A stretch of DNA of 25,538 nucleotides from the IMG/VR virus record IMGVR_UViG_3300028802_000053, positions 1 through 25,538 of that record; one strand, given 5' to 3'. Below are positions 1 through 4,516 of this stretch, piece by piece. Both the position numbers and the translations under genes were made by a program. This stretch comes from a virus. The notes under the pieces are model-generated. The model was not told the origin of the DNA. It saw only the letters and a list, made by a program, of their open reading frames with translations, and ran no database searches. How positions within the stretch are numbered: the first letter of the stretch is position 1; each line of letters starts with the position of its first letter.

Positions 1-146
1 CAGTCGTCGACGCCGGGCACCGACTTGACCTCGACGATGGTGCCCCACTCCCGGTCGTAGTCGATGACCCGGAGTCCGACCACCGGCACTTCGCCGCTGG
101 TCAGCCGGTGCGTGGTGTCGCCCCGGTCCGCATGGATGCCGCTCAT
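1..146 (-). CDS. Hypothetical protein, C-terminus cut by window edge
   Basis: Leftward reading frame of 48 codons that runs off the left edge of the window, so the C-terminus is missing. The ATG overlaps the TGA of the upstream gene (ATGA at 143-146), which implies translational coupling in the same operon. The visible part contains VPVVGLRVIDYDREWGTIVEV, resembling a small beta-rich domain, but I recognise no family and assign no function. Frame choice rests on the overlap and G/C-rich third positions. Confidence 0.65.
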   Translation of the reverse strand, partial: MSGIHADRGDTTHRLTSGEVPVVGLRVIDYDREWGTIVEVKSVPGVDD

Positions 147-391
147 GACGCCTCCCGATTGACCGGCAGGTCGTCGGTCAGCGGGTGCATCTCGCGGGCC
201 ACCGCGATGCCGTACTTGCGCACGTCGAGCAGCCAGCACACCGATGACGGGCTGTCCGGTGCGGCGTGTGTTCGGCAGGTGGTGCAGAGCGGGCTCGGCA
301 TCTCCAGCATGGAACGCTGGTGGAAGTCGGCGTGCGGGTCGTCGGTGTGCTGCGGGATGGGGATCGGGGGGACCCCCCGGATCTCTGACAT
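143..391 (-). CDS. Small Cys-pair hypothetical protein
   Basis: An 82-residue leftward protein. The ATG at 391 is preceded by GAGAAAGG at a normal ribosome-binding distance, and the stop overlaps the next gene's start. It contains a CTTC pair followed by a His and a later WLLDVRKYGIAVAREMHPL segment, compatible with a small metal-binding fold, though only one clear CxxC pair is present. It is the first gene after a hairpin at 438-465. I do not recognise the family. Small Cys-pair proteins recur in this leftward arm (1039-1260, 1868-2056, 2208-2501), which suggests related accessory roles, but that is inference. Confidence 0.7.
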   Translation of the reverse strand: MSEIRGVPPIPIPQHTDDPHADFHQRSMLEMPSPLCTTCRTHAAPDSPSSVCWLLDVRKYGIAVAREMHPLTDDLPVNREAS

Positions 392-416
392 GGGGATGCC
401 TTTCTCGGGGTGGGTG

Positions 417-480
417 GATGAGTCGGATGGCTCGCCGACCGCACCGATCCAGCGACCGGTGCGGTCGACGTGCTAGCCGA
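417..480 (-). repeat. Intergenic module, copy A
   Basis: One of three similar intergenic stretches. The left flank reads GATGAGTCGGATGGCTCGCC and the right flank reads TCGACGTGCTAGCCG, with a hairpin between. The right flank includes the stop codon (CTA = TAG on the minus strand) of the leftward gene above. In this copy the central hairpin is ACCGCACCG/CGGTGCGGT rather than the TTTAGT palindrome. Confidence 0.7.
438..465 (-). terminator. Hairpin downstream of 473-784 gene
   Basis: A perfect 9-bp stem (ACCGCACCG at 438-446 pairing with 457-465) with a 10-nt loop lies 8 bases past the leftward stop codon at 473. There is no U-run, as is common for terminators in very GC-rich genomes. It occupies the position that palindromes occupy in the two sister intergenic modules (813-880 and 2526-2597). 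Confidence 0.55.
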
Positions 481-784
481 AGAACAACTTGGAGGTGATG
501 CGGCCACCCATGTAGGTGACGTTGGCCGACCCGGGGAACGAGCCGCACGCACGGTAGGACCGGATGACCATGCTGTACGGACCGGAGCCGGACGAGATGG
601 TGACCGAGCCCTTCGACCCGACGATGGCGGCGACCCGGGTCAGGGTCATGCCGTTCTTGATCGCACGGAACTCGGTGCGAGACATGCACGGCCGAGTGTC
701 GGCCGACGCTGCCGGTGCGACACCAACGGCGGTGAGCATGGCGGCGGCGACGAGTGCTGCGATGGTGATCTTCTTGCGGAACAT
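473..784 (-). CDS. Exported small protein, SmpA/BLIP-like fold candidate
   Basis: A 103-residue leftward protein. It begins MFRKK, then a hydrophobic stretch ending in an AxA-type signal peptidase site (ASA-DTRP, around residue 28), so it is very likely secreted. The mature part (about 75 residues) has the pattern F.AIKNGMTLTRVAAIVG..G, seen in SmpA/OmlA and beta-lactamase-inhibitor-protein-like domains, and two cysteines that could form a disulphide. The ATG at 784 follows GGATCATCCCCA. The family resemblance is from pattern memory only. A secreted protein in a phage's leftward arm could act in host-surface modification, exclusion or lysogenic expression, but nothing here proves any of these. 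Confidence 0.8.
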   Translation of the reverse strand: MFRKKITIAALVAAAMLTAVGVAPAASADTRPCMSRTEFRAIKNGMTLTRVAAIVGSKGSVTISSGSGPYSMVIRSYRACGSFPGSANVTYMGGRITSKLFFG

Positions 785-812
785 TGGGGATGATCCAATC
801 TTGTGTTGGAGA

Positions 813-880
813 GACGAGCCGGACGGCTCGCCGAGCCAGCCGTTTAGTGACTAAACGACGGGCTCGACGTGCTAGCCGGG
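813..880 (-). repeat. Intergenic module, copy B
   Basis: Second copy of the intergenic module: GACGAGCCGGACGGCTCGCC on the left, CTCGACGTGCTAGCCGG on the right. Here the central hairpin is the 15-bp palindrome at 842-856. The right flank again carries the TAG of the upstream leftward gene (872-1030). Confidence 0.75.
842..856. promoter_or_regulatory. Operator-like palindrome 1
   Basis: GTTTAGTGACTAAAC, an exact member of the 15-bp palindrome family (7-bp arms around a central G or C). It lies 16 bases past the stop of the leftward gene 872-1030 and upstream of 473-784. It is AT-rich in a GC-rich sequence. It could be a repressor site, a terminator stem, or both. Confidence 0.85.
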
Positions 881-1030
881 ACGGTTGTGCACGATGACCT
901 CGGTGTCGCTGACCCGCCGGATGCGGGCAGCCTGACCGTCGGCCAGGTGCAGCGCGGCGCGCCACACCTGCGGGTGCACGGTGTAGGTGATGACCGGGGC
1001 AGGCTGACGCTTCGGCTCCGGTCGGGGCAT
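872..1030 (-). CDS. Small hypothetical protein, 52 aa
   Basis: A 52-residue leftward gene starting with ATG at 1030 and ending in TAG at 872. It begins MPRPEPKRQPAPVITYTVHP and ends EVIVHNRPG. The body (VWRAALHLADGQAARIRRVSD) looks like one helix followed by beta strands. It follows the stop of 1039-1260 by eight bases in the same direction, so it is probably the third gene of the operon driven from about 1700. It has no recognisable family. Support comes from strong third-position G/C bias and from its fit between neighbours; it is below common length cut-offs and easily missed. Confidence 0.7.
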   Translation of the reverse strand: MPRPEPKRQPAPVITYTVHPQVWRAALHLADGQAARIRRVSDTEVIVHNRPG

Positions 1031-1038
1031 CGGCCGCC

Positions 1039-1260
1039 TCACCCGCACTCACCGGCGTGGACGAGGTGACAGGTTGGGCAGGTCGGTGCGGGTGCCTTCG
1101 ACGTGGCGTACCCGCACACCTGGCAGACCGGCAGGGTGACCCGCTCGACCTCGGTGGCCAGGTGGTACGAGTCGGTCCGCCAGTTGCGCAGCGCACGGCA
1201 GTCGGTGGTGACGTGCTGCACCTTCGGCTGCCCGTCCACCACGTACCGGTCGCCGGTCAC
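1039..1260 (-). CDS. Small zinc-ribbon-like hypothetical protein
   Basis: A 73-residue leftward protein with a GTG start overlapping the TGA of the upstream gene (GTGA at 1257-1260). The C-terminal half carries CQVCG and CPTCH pairs about 18 residues apart, a plausible treble-clef or ribbon zinc site, plus an upstream HVTTDC segment. The N-terminal half (DRYVVDGQPKVQHV) looks beta-rich. Its function is unknown. The zinc site is inferred from Cys spacing only. Confidence 0.75.
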   Translation of the reverse strand: MTGDRYVVDGQPKVQHVTTDCRALRNWRTDSYHLATEVERVTLPVCQVCGYATSKAPAPTCPTCHLVHAGECG

Positions 1261-1556
1261 CGGACGACCGCCTTGACTGCGGTGACCTGGCCGTCGGTCC
1301 AGCCGTCGGCGACGGCCTCGACCATGGCGACGAGGGTGCCGAGGTAGCGGACCTCGATGCCGACCGGGCCGAAGGTGGCGACCGCCTCACGCAAGGTGAA
1401 GTAGGAGCCGGGCCGGTGGAAGGCGGAGGCGGACACGAACTCCAGGTCCTGCCCGGCCTTGATGGCGGCGCGGAGCGCGACCTTGGTGGGCCGCCCGCCC
1501 GCCGGGTGCAGACGGGTGAGCGCCTGGTTGGTCATGGTTGCGGGGATGTACTGCAC
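1257..1556 (-). CDS. Hypothetical protein, first gene of a leftward operon
   Basis: A 99-residue protein. I use the GTG at 1556 because AAAGGA lies six bases before it; an internal ATG at codon 8 (1535) is the alternative. It contains a basic N-terminal part (RPTKVALRAAIKAG) and a compact FTLREAVATFGPVGIEVRYLG segment ending in a helix. The family is not recognised. It is first after the leftward promoter at 1698-1726, with a leader of about 135 nt containing a hairpin and palindrome 2, so its expression is probably the most tightly controlled in this operon. Confidence 0.75.
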   Translation of the reverse strand: MQYIPATMTNQALTRLHPAGGRPTKVALRAAIKAGQDLEFVSASAFHRPGSYFTLREAVATFGPVGIEVRYLGTLVAMVEAVADGWTDGQVTAVKAVVR

Positions 1557-1577
1557 GGTGATCCTTTCGGTGCCGCC

Positions 1578-1592
1578 GTTTAGTCACTAAAC
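1578..1592. promoter_or_regulatory. Operator-like palindrome 2
   Basis: Exact GTTTAGTCACTAAAC, here extended by GCC/GGC to a 21-bp inverted repeat (1575-1595). It sits in the 5' leader of the leftward operon, between the promoter at 1698-1726 and the GTG start at 1556. A bound protein there would act as a roadblock rather than at RNA polymerase binding. Confidence 0.85.
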
Positions 1593-1637
1593 GGCGAGGG
1601 GGGATGACGGCTGCCAGGTGAGGCGGCCGGAGCGTGC

Positions 1638-1688
1638 GAGTAGGAGCCTGCCAGCGGACTCGGGGGAGATCCGGGCAGACTCCTACTC
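1638..1688 (-). other. 5'-leader hairpin just after the transcription start
   Basis: Inverted repeat GAGTAGGAG (1638-1646) with CTCCTACTC (1680-1688), extended inward by CTGCC/GGCAG after one mismatch. This gives a stem of about 15 bp. Relative to the leftward promoter at 1698-1726 the predicted start is near 1691, so the hairpin would form almost exactly at the 5' end of the mRNA. Possible roles are transcript stabilisation or attenuation. Confidence 0.55.
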
Positions 1689-1697
1689 ACAAGACAA

Positions 1698-1726
1698 AGT
1701 CTACCATAGTGTGGCAAGTGTGTCAA
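1698..1726 (-). promoter_or_regulatory. Leftward sigma70-type promoter PL1
   Basis: On the minus strand: TTGACA (1726-1721), a 17-bp spacer, then TAGACT (1703-1698). The surrounding 60 bp are distinctly AT-richer than the genes. It would drive 1257-1556, 1039-1260 and 872-1030. The -35 block TTGACACACTTGCC is shared, with one mismatch, with the second leftward promoter at 3874-3902. Confidence 0.75.
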
Positions 1727-1828
1727 ATCGGACACAGGTCTGTTCTGGGGTGTGGCATGGTGTGCAGAACGGCCAGCCGGTCCCCCGTTCCGGCCAGCCG
1801 TCAGCCACCGGGGATGCCCGGCAGGCGG

Positions 1829-1862
1829 GGGCGGGTGGTCTCGTGACCGTGGCCACCCGCCC
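1829..1862 (-). terminator. Terminator hairpin after the 1868-2501 operon
   Basis: Perfect 10-bp stem GGGCGGGTGG (1829-1838) with CCACCCGCCC (1853-1862), just beyond the leftward stop at 1868. The loop holds a small GGTC/GACC inner stem. It separates this operon from promoter PL1. The rest of the roughly 270-bp gap at 1598-1867 holds no gene I can support. Confidence 0.65.
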
Positions 1863-1867
1863 TCCCC

Positions 1868-2056
1868 TCACACCAGCGGCGGCTGGCACAGGTGGGTCGG
1901 CTGAGGGTCCAGCGTCACCTCCCCCCGGACCGCTGCGAGCAGCGTCTCCGGCGGGTACTGCCAGCCGCAGTGCGGGCACGGTGTGGGCAGGGTGCGGCCC
2001 GCGAGTTGGCTGAGCACGTCGGCCACCGCCTGGCTGATGTGGACGGGCTCGGTCAT
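1868..2056 (-). CDS. Small CPHC-motif hypothetical protein
   Basis: A 62-residue leftward protein with its ATG overlapping the preceding gene's TGA (2053-2056). It has an N-terminal helix (ISQAVADVLSQLAG) followed by CPHCGWQYPPETL and a late Cys (HLCQPPLV), so a small zinc site is possible. It is last in a three-gene coupled operon (2208-2501, 2053-2211, 1868-2056) and is followed by a strong hairpin. The family is not recognised. Confidence 0.75.
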   Translation of the reverse strand: MTEPVHISQAVADVLSQLAGRTLPTPCPHCGWQYPPETLLAAVRGEVTLDPQPTHLCQPPLV

Positions 2057-2211
2057 TCGCACACCATCCCCGTCTCGGTCGGGTAGCAGGCGCGCGGACC
2101 GGGCTCCGGATCGGCCGGGGCGAGGATCGCTGCGACAAGGCACGCGCCGAGCGCGAGCAGCCCGATGAGGATCAGTAGCCCGGTGAGTTGGTCCCGCGCG
2201 GTGCGGCTCAT
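2053..2211 (-). CDS. Small membrane protein, 52 aa
   Basis: A 52-residue leftward gene with ATGA overlaps at both ends (2208-2211 and 2053-2056), which fixes both start and stop. Residues 9-31 (LTGLLILIGLLALG and on) form one transmembrane helix. The short exterior tail carries two cysteines (RACYPTETGMVCE) that could pair by disulphide. The basic N-terminus (MSRTARDQ) suggests the N-terminus stays in the cytoplasm. The function is unknown. A lysogenic exclusion protein is one possibility by size and topology, but that is inference. Confidence 0.75.
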   Translation of the reverse strand: MSRTARDQLTGLLILIGLLALGACLVAAILAPADPEPGPRACYPTETGMVCE

Positions 2212-2501
2212 CGGTCGGCCAGGGTGCGCAGCGCAGCGAGCGCGGTCATCCGCCGGTCGTACCGCTCGACCTCGGCGCGCGCCGACCGGGCCGCGTCGGC
2301 GGCTGCGATGCGGGCACGGAAGTCGGCGTCGGCTGCCCGCAGTGCGACGACCTCACGCTCCAGCCAGGCCAGGCAGTCGGGGCAGTACGGCATGACCGGC
2401 GCGTCGGCGCTGGCCAGGGTGAGCAGCCGCCCGCAGAGGGCGCGGACACGCTCACCGGGGAGAGTGCCGTCGGGCACGTAGTGCGAGTGGATCTCGGTCA
2501 T
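2208..2501 (-). CDS. Hypothetical protein with CPDC pair and coiled helix
   Basis: A 97-residue leftward protein. The ATG at 2501 follows AGAGAGGTCATCCCC. The N-terminal part reads MTEIHSHYVPDGTLPGERVRALCG, with a CPDC pair about 20 residues later, like small actinophage zinc-finger proteins that combine a lone Cys and a CxxC. The C-terminal 50 residues are an Ala/Arg-rich amphipathic helix, probably coiled coil. It is first in a coupled three-gene operon. No function is assigned. Confidence 0.75.
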   Translation of the reverse strand: MTEIHSHYVPDGTLPGERVRALCGRLLTLASADAPVMPYCPDCLAWLEREVVALRAADADFRARIAAADAARSARAEVERYDRRMTALAALRTLADR

Positions 2502-2525
2502 GGGGATGACCTCTCTGTGAGGTGA

Positions 2526-2597
2526 GATGAGCCGGATGACTCGCCGAACCGCCCGGTCTTTAGTGACTAAACCGGGCGGCTCGACGTGCGGGCCGGT
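2526..2597 (-). repeat. Intergenic module, copy C
   Basis: Third copy of the module: GATGAGCCGGATGACTCGCC at left, CTCGACGTGCGGGCCGG at right, enclosing a CCGCCCGG/CCGGGCGG stem that carries palindrome 3 at its tip. The stop of the leftward gene 2599-2943 is just outside the right edge. Confidence 0.75.
2558..2572. promoter_or_regulatory. Operator-like palindrome 3 (one mismatch)
   Basis: CTTTAGTGACTAAAC matches the family at 14 of 15 positions (first base C instead of G). It forms the inner part of a longer hairpin with GC-rich outer arms. It lies between the end of 2599-2943 and the start of 2208-2501, both leftward, a position where it could both end and repress transcription. Confidence 0.8.
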
Positions 2598-2598
2598 C

Positions 2599-2943
2599 CT
2601 AGAACAGTTCGGCGTAGCCGTCGGGGCAGACGACCAGCCGCTCCGCACCGATGCGGTGACGGAGGCAGTTCTCCCACCGTCGGTGGTCGGCGTCGGGTGA
2701 GCCACCCTCGGCCATGGCATCGGCCAGCGGTTGACCGACGTGCCGCCACGGCCCGACCGTGAGACACCACTGGTCGTCGGCGTACGCGCCGCGCAGATGG
2801 TGGCAGCGGTGCGCGTCGGGCACGTTGGTTGACGTCTCGGGGCGCAGCACCCGCCAGTGCCGGTGGGTGCAGGCATCGGCGGGTGAGCCTGCCCCGATGA
2901 CCGCGACCACCGCGAGGGTGAGCGCGAGGATGGTACGTCGCAT
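2599..2943 (-). CDS. Exported cysteine-containing hypothetical protein
   Basis: A 114-residue leftward protein whose ATG at 2943 follows GATTGGATCATC. Residues 1-24 form a clear signal peptide (MRRTILALTLAVVAVIGAGSP, then ADA). The mature part is rich in His, Trp and Arg, with four cysteines (for example ADACTHRHW, HRCHHLRGAY, WENCLRH and VVCPDGY) suited to two disulphides. The family is not recognised. Like 473-784 it is exported and sits alone between intergenic hairpins and palindromes, as expected for an independently expressed accessory gene. Confidence 0.8.
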   Translation of the reverse strand: MRRTILALTLAVVAVIGAGSPADACTHRHWRVLRPETSTNVPDAHRCHHLRGAYADDQWCLTVGPWRHVGQPLADAMAEGGSPDADHRRWENCLRHRIGAERLVVCPDGYAELF

Positions 2944-3018
2944 GATGATCCAATCCGGTAGGGGATGACCGAGCCCGGTTGACCGGGCACGGGTGGCGGA
3001 ACGGCGGCTGCCGAACCT

Positions 3019-3054
3019 GCACCCGTCACGGTCGGGGAGGACCGTGACGGGTGC
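3019..3054. terminator. Strong hairpin upstream of 2599-2943
   Basis: Perfect 15-bp stem: GCACCCGTCACGGTC (3019-3033) with its complement at 3040-3054, and a 6-nt loop. With the hairpin at 3109-3143 it brackets palindrome 4. There is no U-run. It could terminate in either direction or act as an mRNA 5' structure for 2599-2943. The roughly 200-bp gap at 2944-3152 contains only these elements and a small GCCCGGT/ACCGGGC repeat at 2973-2988. Confidence 0.6.
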
Positions 3055-3068
3055 GGACGGGGCAGACG

Positions 3069-3083
3069 GTTTAGTCACTAAAC
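3069..3083. promoter_or_regulatory. Operator-like palindrome 4
   Basis: Exact GTTTAGTCACTAAAC lying between two strong hairpins (3019-3054 and 3109-3143), downstream of the leftward gene 3153-3803 and upstream of 2599-2943. Confidence 0.85.
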
Positions 3084-3108
3084 CGGCGTGAGCACCTGCA
3101 CAACTGGC

Positions 3109-3143
3109 GATGGCCCGCCACCCTCTCGGGGTGGCGGGCCATC
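3109..3143 (-). terminator. Terminator hairpin after the 3153-3803 gene
   Basis: Perfect 15-bp stem GATGGCCCGCCACCC (3109-3123) with its complement at 3129-3143 and a 5-nt loop, starting 10 bases beyond the leftward stop codon at 3153. This is the strongest hairpin in the window and the likely end of the first leftward transcript. Confidence 0.7.
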
Positions 3144-3152
3144 GGCCGGGTG

Positions 3153-3803
3153 CTACGCGGCGGCGGCGGCCTTGTCGGCCTTCGCCCGGACGGTCACCTC
3201 GCGCTTGACGATCTTGTCGAGCGCGCTCTCGATCTTGGCCCAGCCCTCGCGGTCGGTGCCCTTGACGATCTTGTCGAGCATCCCGACCAAGATCATCGCC
3301 TGGTCGGTGGGGTCGGTCACCCCGGCCAGCACGTCGGTCGGCGCGTCGGTCGTGCCATCGTTCGGCTTGCCATCCTTGGCCGCCGTGCGACGCTTGCCGT
3401 CCGGCTCCCGGGTGGTGGCGATGGCCGCCGTGATCGTCTCGACCGTGGCGTCGTCGGCCATGATGGCATCCGCGACGGCCTTGTCGTTGGCGGCCGCCTT
3501 GAACGCGAGCACCTGCCAGACGGGCGAGTCGGTCGTGACGCCGACGACGAGCGCGCGACCCAACCGCTTCCACAGCGTGACGGTCGCGGGTGCCACATCG
3601 TAGGTGGCCGCGTAGTCACGCGCCGTCGGGTAGGTGGCATCCTTCCCGATCAGACCGGCCGAGTAGGCGCACTCCGTCGCGTAGGCGGCGTCCGCCGTCA
3701 AGTTGCGCACCTTGCCCGCCGCCGTGCGGTACGACTTGGCAGTGCGCTTCACCAGCGTGTCAGCAACCTTCGGGTCCGACACGCGAGCATAGGACTCAGA
3801 CAT
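3153..3803 (-). CDS. Possible HTH regulator, first leftward gene at the divergence
   Basis: A 216-residue protein from ATG 3803 (MSESYARVSD). GGGAG lies about ten bases upstream; a GTG at 3809 would add two residues and cannot be excluded. Around residues 60-90 the segment PTARDYAATYDVAPATVTLWKR has helix-turn-helix spacing, with a turn at DVAP and a second helix VTLWKRLGRAL. The C-terminal half has Lys/Asp-rich linkers and a long charged helix (DKIVKREVTVRAKADK). It sits alone behind the leftward promoter at 3874-3902 with a palindrome just upstream. That is where a phage control gene would sit, so it is one candidate for the protein that reads the palindromes. The HTH assignment is by eye only. 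Confidence 0.75.
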   Translation of the reverse strand: MSESYARVSDPKVADTLVKRTAKSYRTAAGKVRNLTADAAYATECAYSAGLIGKDATYPTARDYAATYDVAPATVTLWKRLGRALVVGVTTDSPVWQVLAFKAAANDKAVADAIMADDATVETITAAIATTREPDGKRRTAAKDGKPNDGTTDAPTDVLAGVTDPTDQAMILVGMLDKIVKGTDREGWAKIESALDKIVKREVTVRAKADKAAAAA

Positions 3804-3873
3804 GATCACTACTCTCCCGACCCGCTACGCGGGCCGCGTACGTGGCTTGGGCGGTTCCCTTGCCAACACCAGA

Positions 3874-3902
3874 ATCATCTCACCGTTGGGCATGTGTGTC
3901 AA
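3874..3902 (-). promoter_or_regulatory. Leftward promoter PL2
   Basis: On the minus strand: TTGACA (3902-3897), 17-bp spacer, GATGAT (3879-3874). The -35 block TTGACACACATGCC matches PL1 at 13 of 14 positions. Palindrome 5 lies 15 bp upstream of the -35, a position suited to activation or to control of divergent transcription. The leader carries a CCCGC/GCGGG hairpin at about 3827-3839. Confidence 0.6.
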
Positions 3903-3917
3903 GTTGACCATGGTCCC

Positions 3918-3932
3918 GTTTAGTCACTAAAC
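3918..3932. promoter_or_regulatory. Operator-like palindrome 5, divergence region
   Basis: Exact GTTTAGTCACTAAAC between the leftward gene 3153-3803 and the rightward gene starting near 4005. The following bases CGTGTG are also found after palindrome 6, so these two sites share about 21 bp. No convincing rightward promoter is visible between here and 4005. Confidence 0.85.
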
Positions 3933-4004
3933 GTGTGACCTACGCCACACCCCCGCCACCCCCGGTCCCCACCCGCCGCCCCGGAGGGTGCGCTAGGCCG
4001 CCGG

Positions 4005-4310
4005 GTGGGTGGTTGGGAAATCTGGTGGGTTCTGTTTACGGTCCTGGCCTGGGGGTTTACGGTGCGGGAGTTTCGTATACGGTGGCTGGCGGTGGGCGAT
4101 CGGCGCGGGAGGTTACTGGTGAGTAGGCCGTCGGGTACGGAGGGTGGCAGGCCGGTGGTGCTGTCGGTGAGGCTGTCCCGGAGGGAGGCGGATCTGCTGG
4201 ACTTTGTGTGTCAGCACTGGGGGTTGAACCAGGCGCAGGCGGTGCGCATGCTGGTCCTCGCGGAGGCCGTGAAGGTGCAGGGCGGGGTCGGGCAGGACCC
4301 CGGCGTTTAG
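4005..4310 (+). CDS. RHH-like protein with N-terminal membrane segment
   Basis: Reading frame of 101 residues from GTG 4005. Residues 4-22 (WEIWWVLFTVLAWGF) form a membrane helix followed by Arg-rich sequence. Residues 50-90 (VVLSVRLSRREADLLDFV, then GLNQAQAVRMLVLAEAV) look like a ribbon-helix-helix or similar strand-helix-helix DNA-binding unit. The GTG at 4119 is a strong alternative start: GGGAGG lies six bases before it, and it would give a soluble 63-residue form. Codon use differs from its neighbours (TTT, TTA, ATA, AGG), hinting at separate ancestry. The stop codon TAG lies inside palindrome 6. Function unproven. Confidence 0.55.
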   Translation: MGGWEIWWVLFTVLAWGFTVREFRIRWLAVGDRRGRLLVSRPSGTEGGRPVVLSVRLSRREADLLDFVCQHWGLNQAQAVRMLVLAEAVKVQGGVGQDPGV

Positions 4311-4319
4311 TCACTAAAC
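4305..4319. promoter_or_regulatory. Operator-like palindrome 6, overlaps a stop codon and a -35 region
   Basis: Exact GTTTAGTCACTAAAC. The TAG at 4308-4310 ends the upstream gene, and the right end of the site covers the expected -35 position of the promoter before the RHH gene at 4352. Binding here would block that promoter. Confidence 0.88.
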
Positions 4320-4344
4320 GTGTGGCACACAATGGTGCTAAGGT
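4316..4344 (+). promoter_or_regulatory. Candidate promoter for a leaderless RHH transcript
   Basis: Extended -10 TGCTAAGGT (hexamer 4339-4344) lies seven bases before the GTG at 4352, so the predicted start falls at or next to the start codon. The -35 region is poor (AAACGT) and overlaps palindrome 6, which suggests the promoter is controlled by whatever binds there. The sequence CACACAATGGT resembles CACACTATGGT in PL1. Confidence 0.45.
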
Positions 4345-4351
4345 CATTCTT

Positions 4352-4516
4352 GTGCCACGTCATCCGATGCCGCCGGGGCAGGCCCGGGACGCCACCCTGC
4401 GGGTCCGCGTCAAGCCCGCCACCGTCACCCGCCTGGACACCCTTCGCGGCCAGCGGTCCCGCTCCGAGGTGGTCCGCGAAGCCCTCGCCGACTGGATCAG
4501 CAGGAGAACCCGATGA
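4352..4516 (+). CDS. Ribbon-helix-helix DNA-binding protein
   Basis: A 54-residue protein from GTG 4352; only a weak AAGG lies upstream and the transcript may be leaderless. ATLRVRVKPATVTRLDTLRG, then RSRSEVVREALADWI, has the classic CopG/Arc order: a strand with alternating residues (TLRVRV), helix 1, a turn, then a helix starting with the SEVVREAL motif. Such dimers bind short palindromic operators, and palindrome 6 abuts its own promoter, so autoregulation and recognition of the other palindromes are attractive. This is inference. The stop overlaps the next start (ATGA, 4513-4516), tying it to the rightward operon. Confidence 0.8.
   Translation: MPRHPMPPGQARDATLRVRVKPATVTRLDTLRGQRSRSEVVREALADWISRRTR

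Noticed and set aside
1618-2013. Rightward open frames in the 1.6-2.0 kb region
   Set aside because: They run opposite PL1, the 1829-1862 hairpin and the leftward gene 1868-2056; no ribosome-binding site and poor amino-acid composition.
2944-3573. Long upstream extension of the exported protein 2599-2943
   Set aside because: The extended frame would hide the signal peptide, cross two terminator-like hairpins and run antisense in frame to nothing; it is low-complexity Gly/Arg/Asp sequence overlapping gene 3153-3803 in another frame.
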